Source of the DNA: Flavobacterium ammoniigenes | GTDB lineage: Bacteria; Bacteroidota; Bacteroidia; Flavobacteriales; Flavobacteriaceae | DNA: 64,000 bases | Assembly (NCBI RefSeq): GCF_020886055.1 | Contig: NZ_AP025184.1 | Coordinates: forward strand, 1,116,001 to 1,180,000 | Direction of reading: 5' to 3' | Shown here: positions 29,577 to 39,186 of the stretch, in pieces | Numbering within the stretch: the stretch's first letter is position 1 | Layout of the letters: each line of letters begins with the position of its first letter | Position numbers and translations under genes: made by a program | The notes under the pieces: generated by a model | Database searches by the model: none | What the model saw: the letters and a program-made list of their open reading frames with translations, nothing else | Told to the model about the DNA's origin: nothing

Positions 29577-30578
29577 ATGAATCCATCCATTATACATGTT
29601 ATTCTTACAGGAGGAGTGGGGAGCCGATTGTGGCCGCTTTCTCGTAAGAGCCAACCCAAACAGTATTTAGAATTGTTTGAAGGCAAGTCCTTGTTTGAAA
29701 TGACCGTGGCGCGCAACAGTCATTTGGTGAACCAAGTGATGGTCGTAGGCAATATAGACAACTGCCATTTGAGTCGCAAAGTTTTGGAAAAATCCCAAAC
29801 ACCCTATATTGATATTGTAGAAGCGACGCCAAGAAATACCGCTGCAGCCATCGCTTTTGCAGCTTTCGCTGCACAACCAGAGGATATTTTAATTGTGACG
29901 CCTTCCGATCATATCATTGACGAAATGGAGGCCTATACTAGCGCTATTGCTGAAGCTATTGCTAAAGCCAAGGACAATTATATTGTCACTTTTGGTATTG
30001 TACCTACCAAACCCGAAACCGGTTTTGGTTATATTGAGCACAAAGAAGACACCGTACTTGCCTTTCGAGAAAAACCCAATAAAGCTACGGCTATTGATTT
30101 TATCTCTAGAGGCAATTTTTTATGGAATAGCGGCATGTTCTGTTTCAAAGCAGGAGTGTTGTTAGACGAATTGAAAGCGTTTGAACCGGAAGTGTATGCT
30201 AAAGCCCAACAAGCTTGGGAAGCCAATCAAAATGGGCGATTGGATTTTGACTTATCTATGGCAATTCCATCCATTAGTATTGATTACGCCGTGATGGAGC
30301 GTTCCAAAAAAATCAAAGTTGTGGCTTCGCAATTTGCTTGGTCCGATTTAGGTTCTTTCGAATCGGTTTATGATTATTTGGCTGCTCAAGGCCATCCGGT
30401 CGATGCGCAGGGCAATATGGTGATTGGTACTGATGTTTTTTCGACTTTCATCGGAATGAAAAATACCATTTTTGTGGCTACTCCTGATGCTAATTTGATT
30501 TTACAAAAAGAACAATCCCAAGATGTCAAATACATTTACAATGAGTTGGAACGACAAGGCTCGGACTTATTGAACTAA
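29577..30578 (+). CDS. manC: Mannose-1-phosphate guanylyltransferase, single-domain
   Basis: The 333-residue protein makes GDP-mannose from mannose-1-phosphate and GTP. Evidence: GGVGSRLWPLSRKSQPKQYL (pyrophosphorylase motif near residue 12), VTPSDHII, EKPNKATAIDFISRGNFLWN and WSDLGSFESVYDYLA. The C-terminal phosphomannose isomerase cupin of long ManC proteins is missing; a stand-alone cupin of that type lies at 57698. GDP-mannose feeds gmd and fcl at 55.6-57.7 kb. Confidence 0.93.
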   Translation: MNPSIIHVILTGGVGSRLWPLSRKSQPKQYLELFEGKSLFEMTVARNSHLVNQVMVVGNIDNCHLSRKVLEKSQTPYIDIVEATPRNTAAAIAFAAFAAQPEDILIVTPSDHIIDEMEAYTSAIAEAIAKAKDNYIVTFGIVPTKPETGFGYIEHKEDTVLAFREKPNKATAIDFISRGNFLWNSGMFCFKAGVLLDELKAFEPEVYAKAQQAWEANQNGRLDFDLSMAIPSISIDYAVMERSKKIKVVASQFAWSDLGSFESVYDYLAAQGHPVDAQGNMVIGTDVFSTFIGMKNTIFVATPDANLILQKEQSQDVKYIYNELERQGSDLLN

Positions 30579-30600
30579 TACCTTATTAAATACTATTTCC

Positions 30601-30632
30601 GATTTACGAATCACGTTTTACAAATTACGAAT
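30601..30632 (+). repeat. Interspersed intergenic repeat, copy C (right-arm words)
   Basis: GATTTACGAATCACG followed by TTTTACAAATTACGAAT occupies the spacer just before the SLBB protein gene. Confidence 0.65.
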
Positions 30633-30640
30633 AAAAAAAT

Positions 30641-33085
30641 ATGAAAAAATTACTCTTTATCGCCGTTTTGTTTTTTGCGTTGACGCCAACCCAATCAGTA
30701 GTTGCTCAAGACTTATTGAAAGGACAAAATTTAAGCACGTTAAAAGTGGATTATTTATCCGATGCCGATTTGGCTAAACTGCGTTCGCAATTGCAAAGCA
30801 ACAACATGACTATTGATCAGGCTGAACCGATGGCCTTGGCCAAAGGGATGTCGGCAGCTGAATTTGTCAAGTTAAAAGCGCGTTTGGGTGGAGGTGCTAC
30901 TGCAACTAAAGCAAAACAGCCTACGGAAGCTCCAACAGATAATGAGTATACTAGAAAACAAGAGCCAATTGAGAACAAAAAGGTCAAAGACACTTTGAAC
31001 GCTTTGGTTTTTGGATCGGAATTATTTGACAATCCTAGCTTGAATTTTGAGCCTAATTTAAAATTGGCTACTCCAGTCAATTATGTTTTAGGACCTGGCG
31101 ATGAATTGCAAATTAGCGTTTATGGGATTCAAGAATTTAGTGATGCCGTTCCGGTAACAGTAGAAGGAAAAGTCAACATTCAGTACGTAGGACAAATAGC
31201 GGTTTCGGGCATGACCATTGAGGCAGCTACTTTGAAAATTAAAAATGCAATCGCTCGCGTCTACAGTACGGTTCGTTCCGGACAATCGCAGGTGGGAGTC
31301 AGTTTGAGTCGTATTCGTACCATCAAAGTGACCTTGATTGGCAGTAAACAACCAGGTAATTATTCGGTTTCTTCTTTGGCAACGGTGTACAATGCCTTAT
31401 TTTTAGGAGGTGGTCCAGCCAAAAACGGCAGTTACCGTAATATCGAGTTAATTCGAAATAATAAAGTCTACCGCACCATCGATTTGTATCGCTTTTTGGT
31501 GAATGGAAACCAATCCGATAATATTGGATTGAAAGATAATGATGTCATCCGTATTCCGGCTTATAGCCAAAGAGTCACGGTAGAAGGCGAAGTAAAACGC
31601 CCGGGTATATTTGAAATGAAATCGGGAGAGAGTTTTCAAGACCTCTTGACTTTTGCATCAGGATTCAATGAATTTGCTTTTACGGCTTCAGTGAATGTGT
31701 TGCAAAAAACAGATAAAGAATTTAAAGTAAAAGACGTCAAAGCGACCGAATATAAATTGTACAAACCAAGATCTGGCGATGTATTTACTGTAACCAAAAT
31801 TTTAAACCGATTTGAAAATCGTATTAAAATTGAAGGCGCCGTGTTCAGACCCAATACCTATTCCTTTTACGAAGGCATGCGTATTGCGGATTTGATTGCC
31901 AAAGCCGATGGATTGAAAGAAGATGCCTATACAGCACGTGCAACCATTGTGCGTGTGAAGGATGATTTAACTAAAGAAGCGGTTGGAGTGAATTTGGACA
32001 AAGCGTTAGCGGGTGATGCACAGGCTAATATTTTATTAAAAAAAGAAGATATTGTTACCGTTTTTTCAATTTTGGATTTCAAAGAAGAGTACAAAGTGAC
32101 TATTGATGGCGAAATTAAAAAACCGGGAGAATACGATTACAATCCTGCCCTGACCTTGAATGATTTGTTAGTGCAAGCCGGCGGATTAATTGGATCAGCT
32201 TCTAAAAGAGTCGAAGTAGCCCGTATGATTCAGTCGGAAGACATTGATAATACCAATTCAGCTCGTGCCGAATTATTCAATATAGAAATTAGCCCGAATA
32301 ATAACGAGCAAGCGGAAAACTTTGTTCTAGCTCCTTTTGACGTGGTGAACATTCGACGTATGGCAGTGTACGAAAAACCAGAAATGGTTACTCTTACAGG
32401 TGCGGTGCACTACCCAGGAAAATACGTTTTGGCAGACAAGAAAGAAAAATTGTATTCTGTGATTCAACGTGCCGGTGGATTGACTCCTTTGGCCAATAAC
32501 CGAGGAATGAAAATCAAACGTCCCATCAAAGCGAAACAAATTGAGGATTTAGAGAACGTTAATTTGGATGTTAATAAGAATAGTATTGACGCTTCATTGA
32601 CTTCAAAAGATACCGTGGATAATTCGGCCCTTAAAAAATTAAAAGAAGAGGTAAAATTTGCTACGATTCCTATCGATTGGAATAAAATTGTTCGTAACCC
32701 GAATAACCGTACCAATATTACTTTATTGCCTGGCGATGAGATTGAAGTAGTGGAGTTTAGCGAGAGTGTAAAAGTAACAGGAAGCGTATTGTTAACTTCG
32801 GAAATCCCATACAACAGTGGAAGGGGATTGAACTATTATTTAAGTTCAGTAGGTGGTACCGATGCCAAAGCTTGGAAAAGAAAGGCCTATGTAATTTATC
32901 CTAATGGACAAGCGGCTGTAACGGGTTCCTTCTTGTTTTTCAAATCCTATCCAAAAGTAACCCCAGGTTCTCAAATTGTAGTACCTGAAAAACCATTGAC
33001 TAAGAAAATGTCAACTGGCGAATGGGTGAGTATTGGTAGTGTGATGTCAAGCTTGGCCTTGTTGATTGTAACAGCGTTTAAGTAA
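30641..33085 (+). CDS. Polysaccharide export protein with multiple SLBB domains (Wza-like)
   Basis: The 814-residue protein begins with a signal peptide (cleaved after VVAQ, about residue 23). A polysaccharide-export domain starts at NYVLGPGDELQISVYG (about residue 146). SLBB-like beta-grasp repeats then begin near residues 226, 309, 393, 483, 580 and 709 (typical cores VTVEGEVKRPGIFEMK, VTIDGEIKKPGEYDYN). A hydrophobic segment (VSIGSVMSSLALLIVTAF) ends the protein. This six-SLBB architecture is longer than E. coli Wza (about 380 residues) and is common in Bacteroidota. It should form the periplasmic/outer-membrane export channel with the Wzz protein at 34589. Confidence 0.88.
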   Translation: MKKLLFIAVLFFALTPTQSVVAQDLLKGQNLSTLKVDYLSDADLAKLRSQLQSNNMTIDQAEPMALAKGMSAAEFVKLKARLGGGATATKAKQPTEAPTDNEYTRKQEPIENKKVKDTLNALVFGSELFDNPSLNFEPNLKLATPVNYVLGPGDELQISVYGIQEFSDAVPVTVEGKVNIQYVGQIAVSGMTIEAATLKIKNAIARVYSTVRSGQSQVGVSLSRIRTIKVTLIGSKQPGNYSVSSLATVYNALFLGGGPAKNGSYRNIELIRNNKVYRTIDLYRFLVNGNQSDNIGLKDNDVIRIPAYSQRVTVEGEVKRPGIFEMKSGESFQDLLTFASGFNEFAFTASVNVLQKTDKEFKVKDVKATEYKLYKPRSGDVFTVTKILNRFENRIKIEGAVFRPNTYSFYEGMRIADLIAKADGLKEDAYTARATIVRVKDDLTKEAVGVNLDKALAGDAQANILLKKEDIVTVFSILDFKEEYKVTIDGEIKKPGEYDYNPALTLNDLLVQAGGLIGSASKRVEVARMIQSEDIDNTNSARAELFNIEISPNNNEQAENFVLAPFDVVNIRRMAVYEKPEMVTLTGAVHYPGKYVLADKKEKLYSVIQRAGGLTPLANNRGMKIKRPIKAKQIEDLENVNLDVNKNSIDASLTSKDTVDNSALKKLKEEVKFATIPIDWNKIVRNPNNRTNITLLPGDEIEVVEFSESVKVTGSVLLTSEIPYNSGRGLNYYLSSVGGTDAKAWKRKAYVIYPNGQAAVTGSFLFFKSYPKVTPGSQIVVPEKPLTKKMSTGEWVSIGSVMSSLALLIVTAFK

Positions 33086-33089
33086 GATT

Positions 33090-33198
33090 ACCAATTTACG
33101 AAGTACGATATTTGATTTACGAAGTTTAACTAATACTACCAAAGATTGCTTCACATCGTTCGAAATAGCCAACAACTAACAACCGATAACTGACAACA
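33090..33198 (+). repeat. Interspersed intergenic repeat, copy D (composite)
   Basis: Words such as ATTTACGAAGTACGA and GATTTACGAAG (33090-33124) are followed by AGATTGCTTCACATCGTTCG (about 33141-33160) and ACAACTAACAACCGATAAC (33171-33190). The same three-part order recurs in copy G at 58905-59018. Confidence 0.65.
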
Positions 33199-33201
33199 AA
33201 G

Positions 33202-34497
33202 ATGACTTATAGTCTCCAGCCCTTTATCAATAAAGAAAAATGCATTTCCGTAACTGGATTAGGTTATGTGGGCTTGCCTTTGGCTTTAGAGTTGGCGAAA
33301 CAGTTCAAGGTCATAGGATTTGATATCAATCAGGAGCGCATTGCCTTAATGCAACAAGGGATTGATCCTTCTAAAGAATTGGACAGTACCGCTTTTGAAG
33401 GTTGCGATATTCGCTTTACAGCTGATGTTTCCGATTTACAACAAGCGCATTTTCATATCATTGGCGTACCCACGGATATTGATTCCAATAAGGTACCGAA
33501 CTTAAATCCGCTATTAGGAGCGACTAAAAGTGTGGCTTCGGCTTTGAAAAAAGGGGATGTAGTAGTCTACGAATCGACGGTCTATCCTGGTTGTACCGAG
33601 GACGATTGTTTGCCTATTTTGGAATCCATTTCAGGGTTGCAAGGGGGAAAAGATTTTAAATACGGATACAGTCCGGAACGGATTGTCCCAGGAGATAAGG
33701 TGCGTACTTTGACCACCATTTTAAAAATTGTATCAGGAAATGATGCTGAAGCCTTAGAATTGATCGCTGGAATATACGGCAGTATTATCAAAGCTGGATT
33801 GCATCGTGCGGAATCCATCAAAGTGGCCGAGGCCGCTAAGGTGATTGAAAATACCCAACGCGATATCAATATTTCGTTAATGAATGAACTGGCAATTATT
33901 TTTGATAAAATGGGGATAGATACCCAAGCGGTGCTAGCTGCAGCAGGAACCAAATGGAATTTTCATCAGTACCAGCCCGGTTTGGTGGGTGGGCATTGCA
34001 TTAGTGTTGATCCGTTTTATTTGATGCACAAAGCCAAAATGATCGGCATTGAGCCACAGGTTATTGCGGCAGGCCGACGTGTGAATGATTTCATCCCGTC
34101 GTTTATTGCCAAACGCATTGTACAATCCTTAATTGAACAAGATAAAAATCCAGGAAAATCAAGAGTATTGGTCATGGGCATCACCTTCAAAGAAGAGGTA
34201 TCCGACATTCGCAATTCGAAAGTAGTCGATTTAATACAAGAATTAGAAGACTATTCGATTGCGGTGGATGTGATTGATCCTTTTGGCAGTCCAGCCGAAT
34301 TAGAGCACGAATACAACATTCACTTGAAAGTAGCTCCAGAAGGCAAATACGACAGCATTGTCTTGGCAGTAGGGCATCAAGCGTATCGTACCATGCAACC
34401 CAAAGAGTTGGAAGTCTTGTCTAATGGACCAGTTTATCTTTTTGATATCAAAGGGGTTCTGAAGAAAGACGATTATCAAAATTATTGGAGACTGTAA
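33202..34497 (+). CDS. UDP-N-acetylhexosamine (or UDP-hexose) 6-dehydrogenase, WbpO/TviB-like
   Basis: The 431-residue nucleotide-sugar dehydrogenase has the NAD-binding VTGLGYVGLPLALELAKQF, YESTVYPGCTEDDCLPIL, YGYSPERIVPGDK, the catalytic Cys in GLVGGHCISVDPFYL and VLVMGITFKEEVSDIRNSKV. This pattern fits the WbpO/TviB/WecC group, which makes uronic acids from UDP-GalNAc or UDP-GlcNAc. It differs clearly from the UGDH at 26737, so two different uronic acid precursors are likely. It is flanked by repeat elements on both sides. Confidence 0.87.
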   Translation: MTYSLQPFINKEKCISVTGLGYVGLPLALELAKQFKVIGFDINQERIALMQQGIDPSKELDSTAFEGCDIRFTADVSDLQQAHFHIIGVPTDIDSNKVPNLNPLLGATKSVASALKKGDVVVYESTVYPGCTEDDCLPILESISGLQGGKDFKYGYSPERIVPGDKVRTLTTILKIVSGNDAEALELIAGIYGSIIKAGLHRAESIKVAEAAKVIENTQRDINISLMNELAIIFDKMGIDTQAVLAAAGTKWNFHQYQPGLVGGHCISVDPFYLMHKAKMIGIEPQVIAAGRRVNDFIPSFIAKRIVQSLIEQDKNPGKSRVLVMGITFKEEVSDIRNSKVVDLIQELEDYSIAVDVIDPFGSPAELEHEYNIHLKVAPEGKYDSIVLAVGHQAYRTMQPKELEVLSNGPVYLFDIKGVLKKDDYQNYWRL

Positions 34498-34500
34498 GAT

Positions 34501-34580
34501 TGACGATTTACGAAGTACGACCAAAGGCGAAGCCGAACAGAGCGAAGCTAATTACGAATCACGAATCACGGTTCACGAAC
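34501..34580 (+). repeat. Interspersed intergenic repeat, copy E (two arms and core)
   Basis: GACGATTTACGAAGTACGA, a core with GGCGAAGCCGAACAGAGCGA, then AATTACGAATCACGAATCAC and GGTTCACGAAC. The core is in the orientation of copy I. Confidence 0.7.
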
Positions 34581-34588
34581 TAAAATAT

Positions 34589-35650
34589 ATGGAAACACAA
34601 AACGACGAAATCACCCTCAAAGAACTACTCGAGAAAGCAAAAGAATGGTATTCCTATTTACTTTCTCATTGGAAGATCATTCTGTTAGCAGGTTTTATAG
34701 GAGCGGCTATAGGTTTAGCCTACTCTATAAGTAAAAAACCAATCTATACAGCAACTTTATCCTTTGCACTAGAAGATGAAAAAGGAGGAGGAATGAGTGG
34801 CGCTTTGGGATTGGCCAGTTCCTTAGGATTGGATTTAGGTGGTGGCAGTGGTGGCGGTGCATTCTCAGGGGCAAACCTAACTGAATTGTTCAAATCCCGC
34901 TCGATGGTGGAACAAACTTTGATGCAACCTGTACTATCAGGAGAGGATACGATTTCCTTGGCGGAAATGTATATTCGTACCCAAGAGTGGCGAGATAAAT
35001 GGAATGAAAAACCAAAATTAAAGGGAATTCAATTTCCTCCTTTGACTAAGCGCAAATATTTTAGCCGGGAACACGATAGTATTATGGGTAAAATGTATGA
35101 AGACTTATCCAAGACCAGTTTGACCGTAGCTCAAAAAGACAAAAAAATATCGATAATTAGTATTAATGTGAAATCAGAAAATGAGGCTTTTGCCAAAGCC
35201 TTCTCGGAAACTTTAGCGAAGAAGGTCTCTGACTTTTATGTAGATACCAAAAGCAAGAAAGCCAGAATGAATATGGCGATATTGCAACATCAAACGGACT
35301 CTATTCGTGCCGAATTGAATGGTGCTATTACCGGAGTAGCAGTAGCCAATGACAATACCTTTATGTTGAATCCTGCTTTGAATGTGAATCGAGCGCCATC
35401 GGCCAAACGTCAAGTGGATGTGCAAGCCAATACGGCGATTTTAACCGAATTAGTCAAACAAACCGAATTGGCAAAAGTGACTTTACGTAAAGAAACTCCA
35501 CTGATTCAAGTCATTGATCGACCTATTTTACCCCTGCCTAAAGAAAAGTTTGGTAAAGCTAAAGGTTTAGTGTTAGGAGGAATTTTGTCTAGTTTTATAT
35601 TTATTCTTTTTTTACTTACAAAAAGGATAATAAAACAATTGCTTAGTTAA
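34589..35650 (+). CDS. Polysaccharide co-polymerase / chain-length determinant protein (Wzz-type)
   Basis: The 353-residue protein has two membrane helices at its ends (HWKIILLAGFIGAAIGLAY at about 28-46; LVLGGILSSFIFILFLL at about 328-346) bracketing a periplasmic domain with a central coiled helix, the layout of PCP-family Wzz proteins. PILPLPKEKFGKAKG before TM2 is the proline-rich PCP motif. No Walker motifs or tyrosine-rich tail are present, so it is not a fused BY-kinase. A Gly/Ser-rich loop lies at about residues 66-94. Confidence 0.88.
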   Translation: METQNDEITLKELLEKAKEWYSYLLSHWKIILLAGFIGAAIGLAYSISKKPIYTATLSFALEDEKGGGMSGALGLASSLGLDLGGGSGGGAFSGANLTELFKSRSMVEQTLMQPVLSGEDTISLAEMYIRTQEWRDKWNEKPKLKGIQFPPLTKRKYFSREHDSIMGKMYEDLSKTSLTVAQKDKKISIISINVKSENEAFAKAFSETLAKKVSDFYVDTKSKKARMNMAILQHQTDSIRAELNGAITGVAVANDNTFMLNPALNVNRAPSAKRQVDVQANTAILTELVKQTELAKVTLRKETPLIQVIDRPILPLPKEKFGKAKGLVLGGILSSFIFILFLLTKRIIKQLLS

Positions 35651-35668
35651 TTAAAAAATTATATAATA

Positions 35669-36679
35669 ATGAATTTAGAAAATAAAACCATATTAATAAC
35701 AGGAGGCACAGGGTCTTTAGGAAAAGCCTTAACTACTCATATTTTCAAGCACCATTCGAATATTAAAAAGTTAATTATCTTATCTAGAGACGAACAAAAA
35801 CAATTTCAAATGGCTCAGGAATTTCCTGAAAATCAATTTCCTCAAATTCGTTTTTTTCTTGGAGACGTTAGAGATGAGCAACGATTAATACGAGCTTTTC
35901 AGGGAGTAGATATTGTTATTCATGCCGCAGCTATGAAACATGTTCATTTGGCAGAATACAATCCAGATGAATGTATCAAAACCAATATTGGAGGTGCTCA
36001 AAATGTAATTCATGCTGCTTTACAAACTACAGTGTCTAATGTAGTAGCACTTTCAACTGATAAAGCCTGCGCACCTATTAATTTATATGGTGCAACAAAA
36101 TTAACTTCTGACAAACTTTTTGTAGCTGCTAATAATATTAAAGGGGCTAATCCTATAAAATTTTCAGTAGTGCGTTATGGAAATGTTATGGGATCTAATG
36201 GTTCTGTAATACCATTTTTTCTAAAGAAAAAAAGCGAAGGAAAATTACCAATCACAGATGCTGCTATGACTCGGTTCAATATATCTTTACAAGGTGGTGT
36301 TGATATGGTGATGCATGCCATTGAACATGCTTGGGGAGGTGAAATTTTTATACCAAAAATACCATCTTATCGTATTACTGACGTAGCTACTGCCGTTGCA
36401 CCAGATTGTGAACAAATAATCGTAGGGATAAGACCTGGCGAAAAAATACATGAAGAAATGATTACGGCTTCTGATTCATTTTATACCTATGATTTAGGTA
36501 AATATTATACTATTCTCCCTACTCTCCCTAATTTTAAAATAAATGATTTTATTACTTCATTTGGAGCTAAAAAGGTAACAGAGGGATTTAACTATGATTC
36601 TGGAACCAATACAGAATGGGAATCCATTGATGGTTTGAGAGCATTGATAAAAGAACATGTAGATTCAAATTTTCAGTAA
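35669..36679 (+). CDS. pseB: UDP-N-acetylglucosamine 4,6-dehydratase (inverting), PseB-like
   Basis: The 336-residue short-chain dehydrogenase has ILITGGTGSLGKALT (NAD binding), AAMKHVHLAEYNPDECIKTN, and the modified catalytic triad region VVALSTDKACAPINLYGATK typical of FlaA1/PseB. It would convert UDP-GlcNAc to UDP-4-keto-6-deoxy-L-AltNAc, the first step of pseudaminic acid synthesis. It starts the repeat-free central block and is followed without spacing by a RmlD-like reductase. A WbpM/CapD-type membrane dehydratase at the end of the window is a separate protein. Confidence 0.85.
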   Translation: MNLENKTILITGGTGSLGKALTTHIFKHHSNIKKLIILSRDEQKQFQMAQEFPENQFPQIRFFLGDVRDEQRLIRAFQGVDIVIHAAAMKHVHLAEYNPDECIKTNIGGAQNVIHAALQTTVSNVVALSTDKACAPINLYGATKLTSDKLFVAANNIKGANPIKFSVVRYGNVMGSNGSVIPFFLKKKSEGKLPITDAAMTRFNISLQGGVDMVMHAIEHAWGGEIFIPKIPSYRITDVATAVAPDCEQIIVGIRPGEKIHEEMITASDSFYTYDLGKYYTILPTLPNFKINDFITSFGAKKVTEGFNYDSGTNTEWESIDGLRALIKEHVDSNFQ

Positions 36680-37576
36680 ATGAATTATAATAAGAGTGTT
36701 TTAATTACAGGTATATCAGGAATGCTTGGTATGGCAGTTTATAGACATTTCAAGCAATTAAATTCGTATAAAATATTCGGAATATCAAGAAATAAGAACT
36801 TTAGACTTGAAGGTGCAGAGATTTTAATAGGTGATTTAACATCAGAGGTTTTTTTAAATTCTATTCAAAGCCAAAAATTTAATTCAATTATTCATTGTTC
36901 AGCTGAGGTAAATGTTAACTTATGTGAAATTGAAAAAGATTTGGCATTTAAGGCAAATGTTTACGCAACGGAATTAATTTTTTCAATTTTGGATTCTGAT
37001 AAATATATATATATATCAACAGATGCTGTTTTTGATGGTAAAGTTGGTAATTATACTGAAAATTCCTTTTTAAATCCTTTGAGTTATTATGCTGAGACAA
37101 AATTGTTGGGTGAGGGAGTGGTTAAAAAAAATGTTAAAAATCATTATATATTAAGGACTAATATTTATGGTTTTAATGTACCTATGAAAAAATCGCTCTT
37201 CGAATGGGGCTATACTGAATTAAAGGATAGTAAAACTATTAATGGGTTCAGCAATATGTATTTTAATCCAATGTACGTAGGCCAATTAGCTGAAATCATC
37301 GAAAAAATTATAGTTTCAAATATAGAATATGGAATTTATAATGTCGCTACTAATGAAAAAATATCAAAGTATGATTTTTTATTAAAAATAAAAAAAGAAT
37401 TTGATTTTTCGAAACAGTATATAAATCGTATAGAATTCAATCAAAATGATTTTGTTGCGCCTAGAGCATTAAATACAACTCTAGATAATTCAAAAATTAG
37501 AATTGCAATTAAAGATTATGATTTCTCAATAGATTCCGGTTTTTCAATGTTAAGAAATGATTTTCACAGTAAATAA
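36680..37576 (+). CDS. RmlD-like SDR reductase in the nonulosonic acid cassette
   Basis: The 298-residue SDR has VLITGISGMLGMAVYRHF at the N-terminus, IIHCSAEVNVNLCEIEK, YISTDAVFDGKVGNYTENS and the YXXXK motif in YYAETKLLGEG, most like dTDP-4-dehydrorhamnose reductase. Its ATG directly follows the pseB stop. In this context it may reduce a keto intermediate of the nonulosonic acid pathway or an unrelated 4-keto sugar; the true rmlD is at 59672. Confidence 0.72.
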   Translation: MNYNKSVLITGISGMLGMAVYRHFKQLNSYKIFGISRNKNFRLEGAEILIGDLTSEVFLNSIQSQKFNSIIHCSAEVNVNLCEIEKDLAFKANVYATELIFSILDSDKYIYISTDAVFDGKVGNYTENSFLNPLSYYAETKLLGEGVVKKNVKNHYILRTNIYGFNVPMKKSLFEWGYTELKDSKTINGFSNMYFNPMYVGQLAEIIEKIIVSNIEYGIYNVATNEKISKYDFLLKIKKEFDFSKQYINRIEFNQNDFVAPRALNTTLDNSKIRIAIKDYDFSIDSGFSMLRNDFHSK

Positions 37577-37585
37577 TAATCAATT

Positions 37586-38653
37586 ATGAAAAAAATTAAA
37601 TTTGGGAATAAGATTATAGGTCAAGGCGAACCATTATATTTTATAGCTGATATCGGAGCCAATCATGACGGTGATATCAATAGGGCATATAAACTGATTG
37701 AGTTAGCTAAAGAAGCGGGTGCTGATGCCGCTAAATTTCAAAATTTTCAAGCTTCAAAAATTGTAAGTAAAATTGGTTTTGAAAAATTAGGAACCCAGTT
37801 ATCTCATCAATCTTCTTGGAAAAAAAGCGTATATGAAGTATATGAAGATGCAAGTGTCTCTTTAGATTGGACCCCATTATTGAAAGCTAAATGTGAAGAA
37901 GTAGGGATTGATTTTTTTACAAGTGCTTATGATTTTGAGTCTGTTGATGCGGTTGATCCTTTCGTAGATTTATATAAAATTGGTTCAGGTGATATCACTT
38001 GGATTGAAATTATTGAATATATTGCCAAAAAAAATAAACCTGTATTAATTGCTACAGGAGCCTCAGAAATGATAGATGTTGTTAGAGCAATGAATGCTAT
38101 AGAAGCTATTACAGAAGATGTTGTGTTAATGCAATGTAATACAAATTATACTTTAGATAGGGATAAATATAGATATGTTAATTTAAATGTGCTCAAATAC
38201 TTTGCCCAGCGTTTTCCGAATTCAATACTCGGTTTGTCTGATCATACATTAGGACATGCAACAGTATTAGGAGCGGTAGCTTTGGGTGCTTTAGTAATTG
38301 AAAAACATTTTACCGATAGTAATGATAATGATGGGCCTGATCATAAGTTTGCCATGAATCCCAAAACTTGGAGAGAAATGGTTGATAACGCAAATGAGGT
38401 TTATTATGCTTTAGGAGATGGAGTAAAAAGAATAGAAGAGAATGAAAAAAAATCTTTAATAGTTCAAAGAAGATCTTTAAGAGCAGTTTCAGATTTTGAA
38501 ATAGGTCATATTATAACACATAAGGATTTAGAAGCCCTTCGCCCAATACCAGAAGATGGTTTTTCACCATACCAAGTAAGTGAACTTCTTGGAAAAGTAT
38601 TGGTAACCCCAATCGGAAAAGGGGAACATATTACAAAAAAACATATTCAATAA
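37586..38653 (+). CDS. Nonulosonic acid synthase (PseI/NeuB family)
   Basis: The 355-residue enzyme condenses a 6-carbon sugar with phosphoenolpyruvate to a 9-carbon nonulosonic acid. Evidence: FIADIGANHDGDINRAYKLI, AAKFQNFQASKIVS, FTSAYDFESVD, KIGSGDITWIEIIEYI, LGLSDHTLGHATVLGAVALG, VIEKHFTDSNDNDGPDHKFA and a C-terminal SAF/antifreeze-like domain (RRSLRAVSDFEIGHIITHKD). With PseB and PseF next to it, pseudaminic acid or a relative is the likely product. Confidence 0.85.
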   Translation: MKKIKFGNKIIGQGEPLYFIADIGANHDGDINRAYKLIELAKEAGADAAKFQNFQASKIVSKIGFEKLGTQLSHQSSWKKSVYEVYEDASVSLDWTPLLKAKCEEVGIDFFTSAYDFESVDAVDPFVDLYKIGSGDITWIEIIEYIAKKNKPVLIATGASEMIDVVRAMNAIEAITEDVVLMQCNTNYTLDRDKYRYVNLNVLKYFAQRFPNSILGLSDHTLGHATVLGAVALGALVIEKHFTDSNDNDGPDHKFAMNPKTWREMVDNANEVYYALGDGVKRIEENEKKSLIVQRRSLRAVSDFEIGHIITHKDLEALRPIPEDGFSPYQVSELLGKVLVTPIGKGEHITKKHIQ

Positions 38654-38659
38654 ATAGCT

Positions 38660-39184
38660 ATGTTAAAAGGTGAAATAACTGGACTTCGAGCGATGGAAAA
38701 AGATGATTTAATTCTTTTACGTGATTGGAGGAATAATCCTGATTTTAGAAAAAATTTTAGAGAACATAAGGAGCTAAACTTACTGAATCAAGAAAATTGG
38801 TTTGACAGAACCTACCCTAATCCAAATGATTTTATGTTTGTTATTGTTGATTTAGAAAATAACGAACCAATTGGTGCTTGCGGGCTTTTATATACAAATT
38901 GGATTAATAGGTCAACCGATTTTTCTTTTTACATAGGTCGTGATCAATTATATATTGATGATAAATATGCTTATGATGCAGCTAGGACTTTAATAAAATA
39001 CGGATTTGAGGATCTTAATTTAAATAAGATATGGATGGAATTATATGAATATGACCATAAAAAATTAAATTTTTTTAAAGATAAATTTAGTTTTAAGGTA
39101 GATGGGAAGTTAAGACAGAATGCGTTTAGTGAAGGTAAATATTGGGATTCATTTATTATTTCAATATTAAAATCTGAGTTTTAA
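38660..39184 (+). CDS. GNAT N-acetyltransferase (PseH/SpsD-like)
   Basis: The 174-residue GNAT protein (LRAMEKDDLILLRDWRNNPD; IGACGLLYTNWINRSTDFSF; YAYDAARTLIKYGFEDLNLN) resembles RimJ/PseH-type acetyltransferases. In the pseudaminic acid pathway PseH acetylates the 4-amino group of the UDP-sugar. It sits between the synthase and the cytidylyltransferase, which fits that role. Confidence 0.78.
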   Translation: MLKGEITGLRAMEKDDLILLRDWRNNPDFRKNFREHKELNLLNQENWFDRTYPNPNDFMFVIVDLENNEPIGACGLLYTNWINRSTDFSFYIGRDQLYIDDKYAYDAARTLIKYGFEDLNLNKIWMELYEYDHKKLNFFKDKFSFKVDGKLRQNAFSEGKYWDSFIISILKSEF

Positions 39185-39186
39185 AA

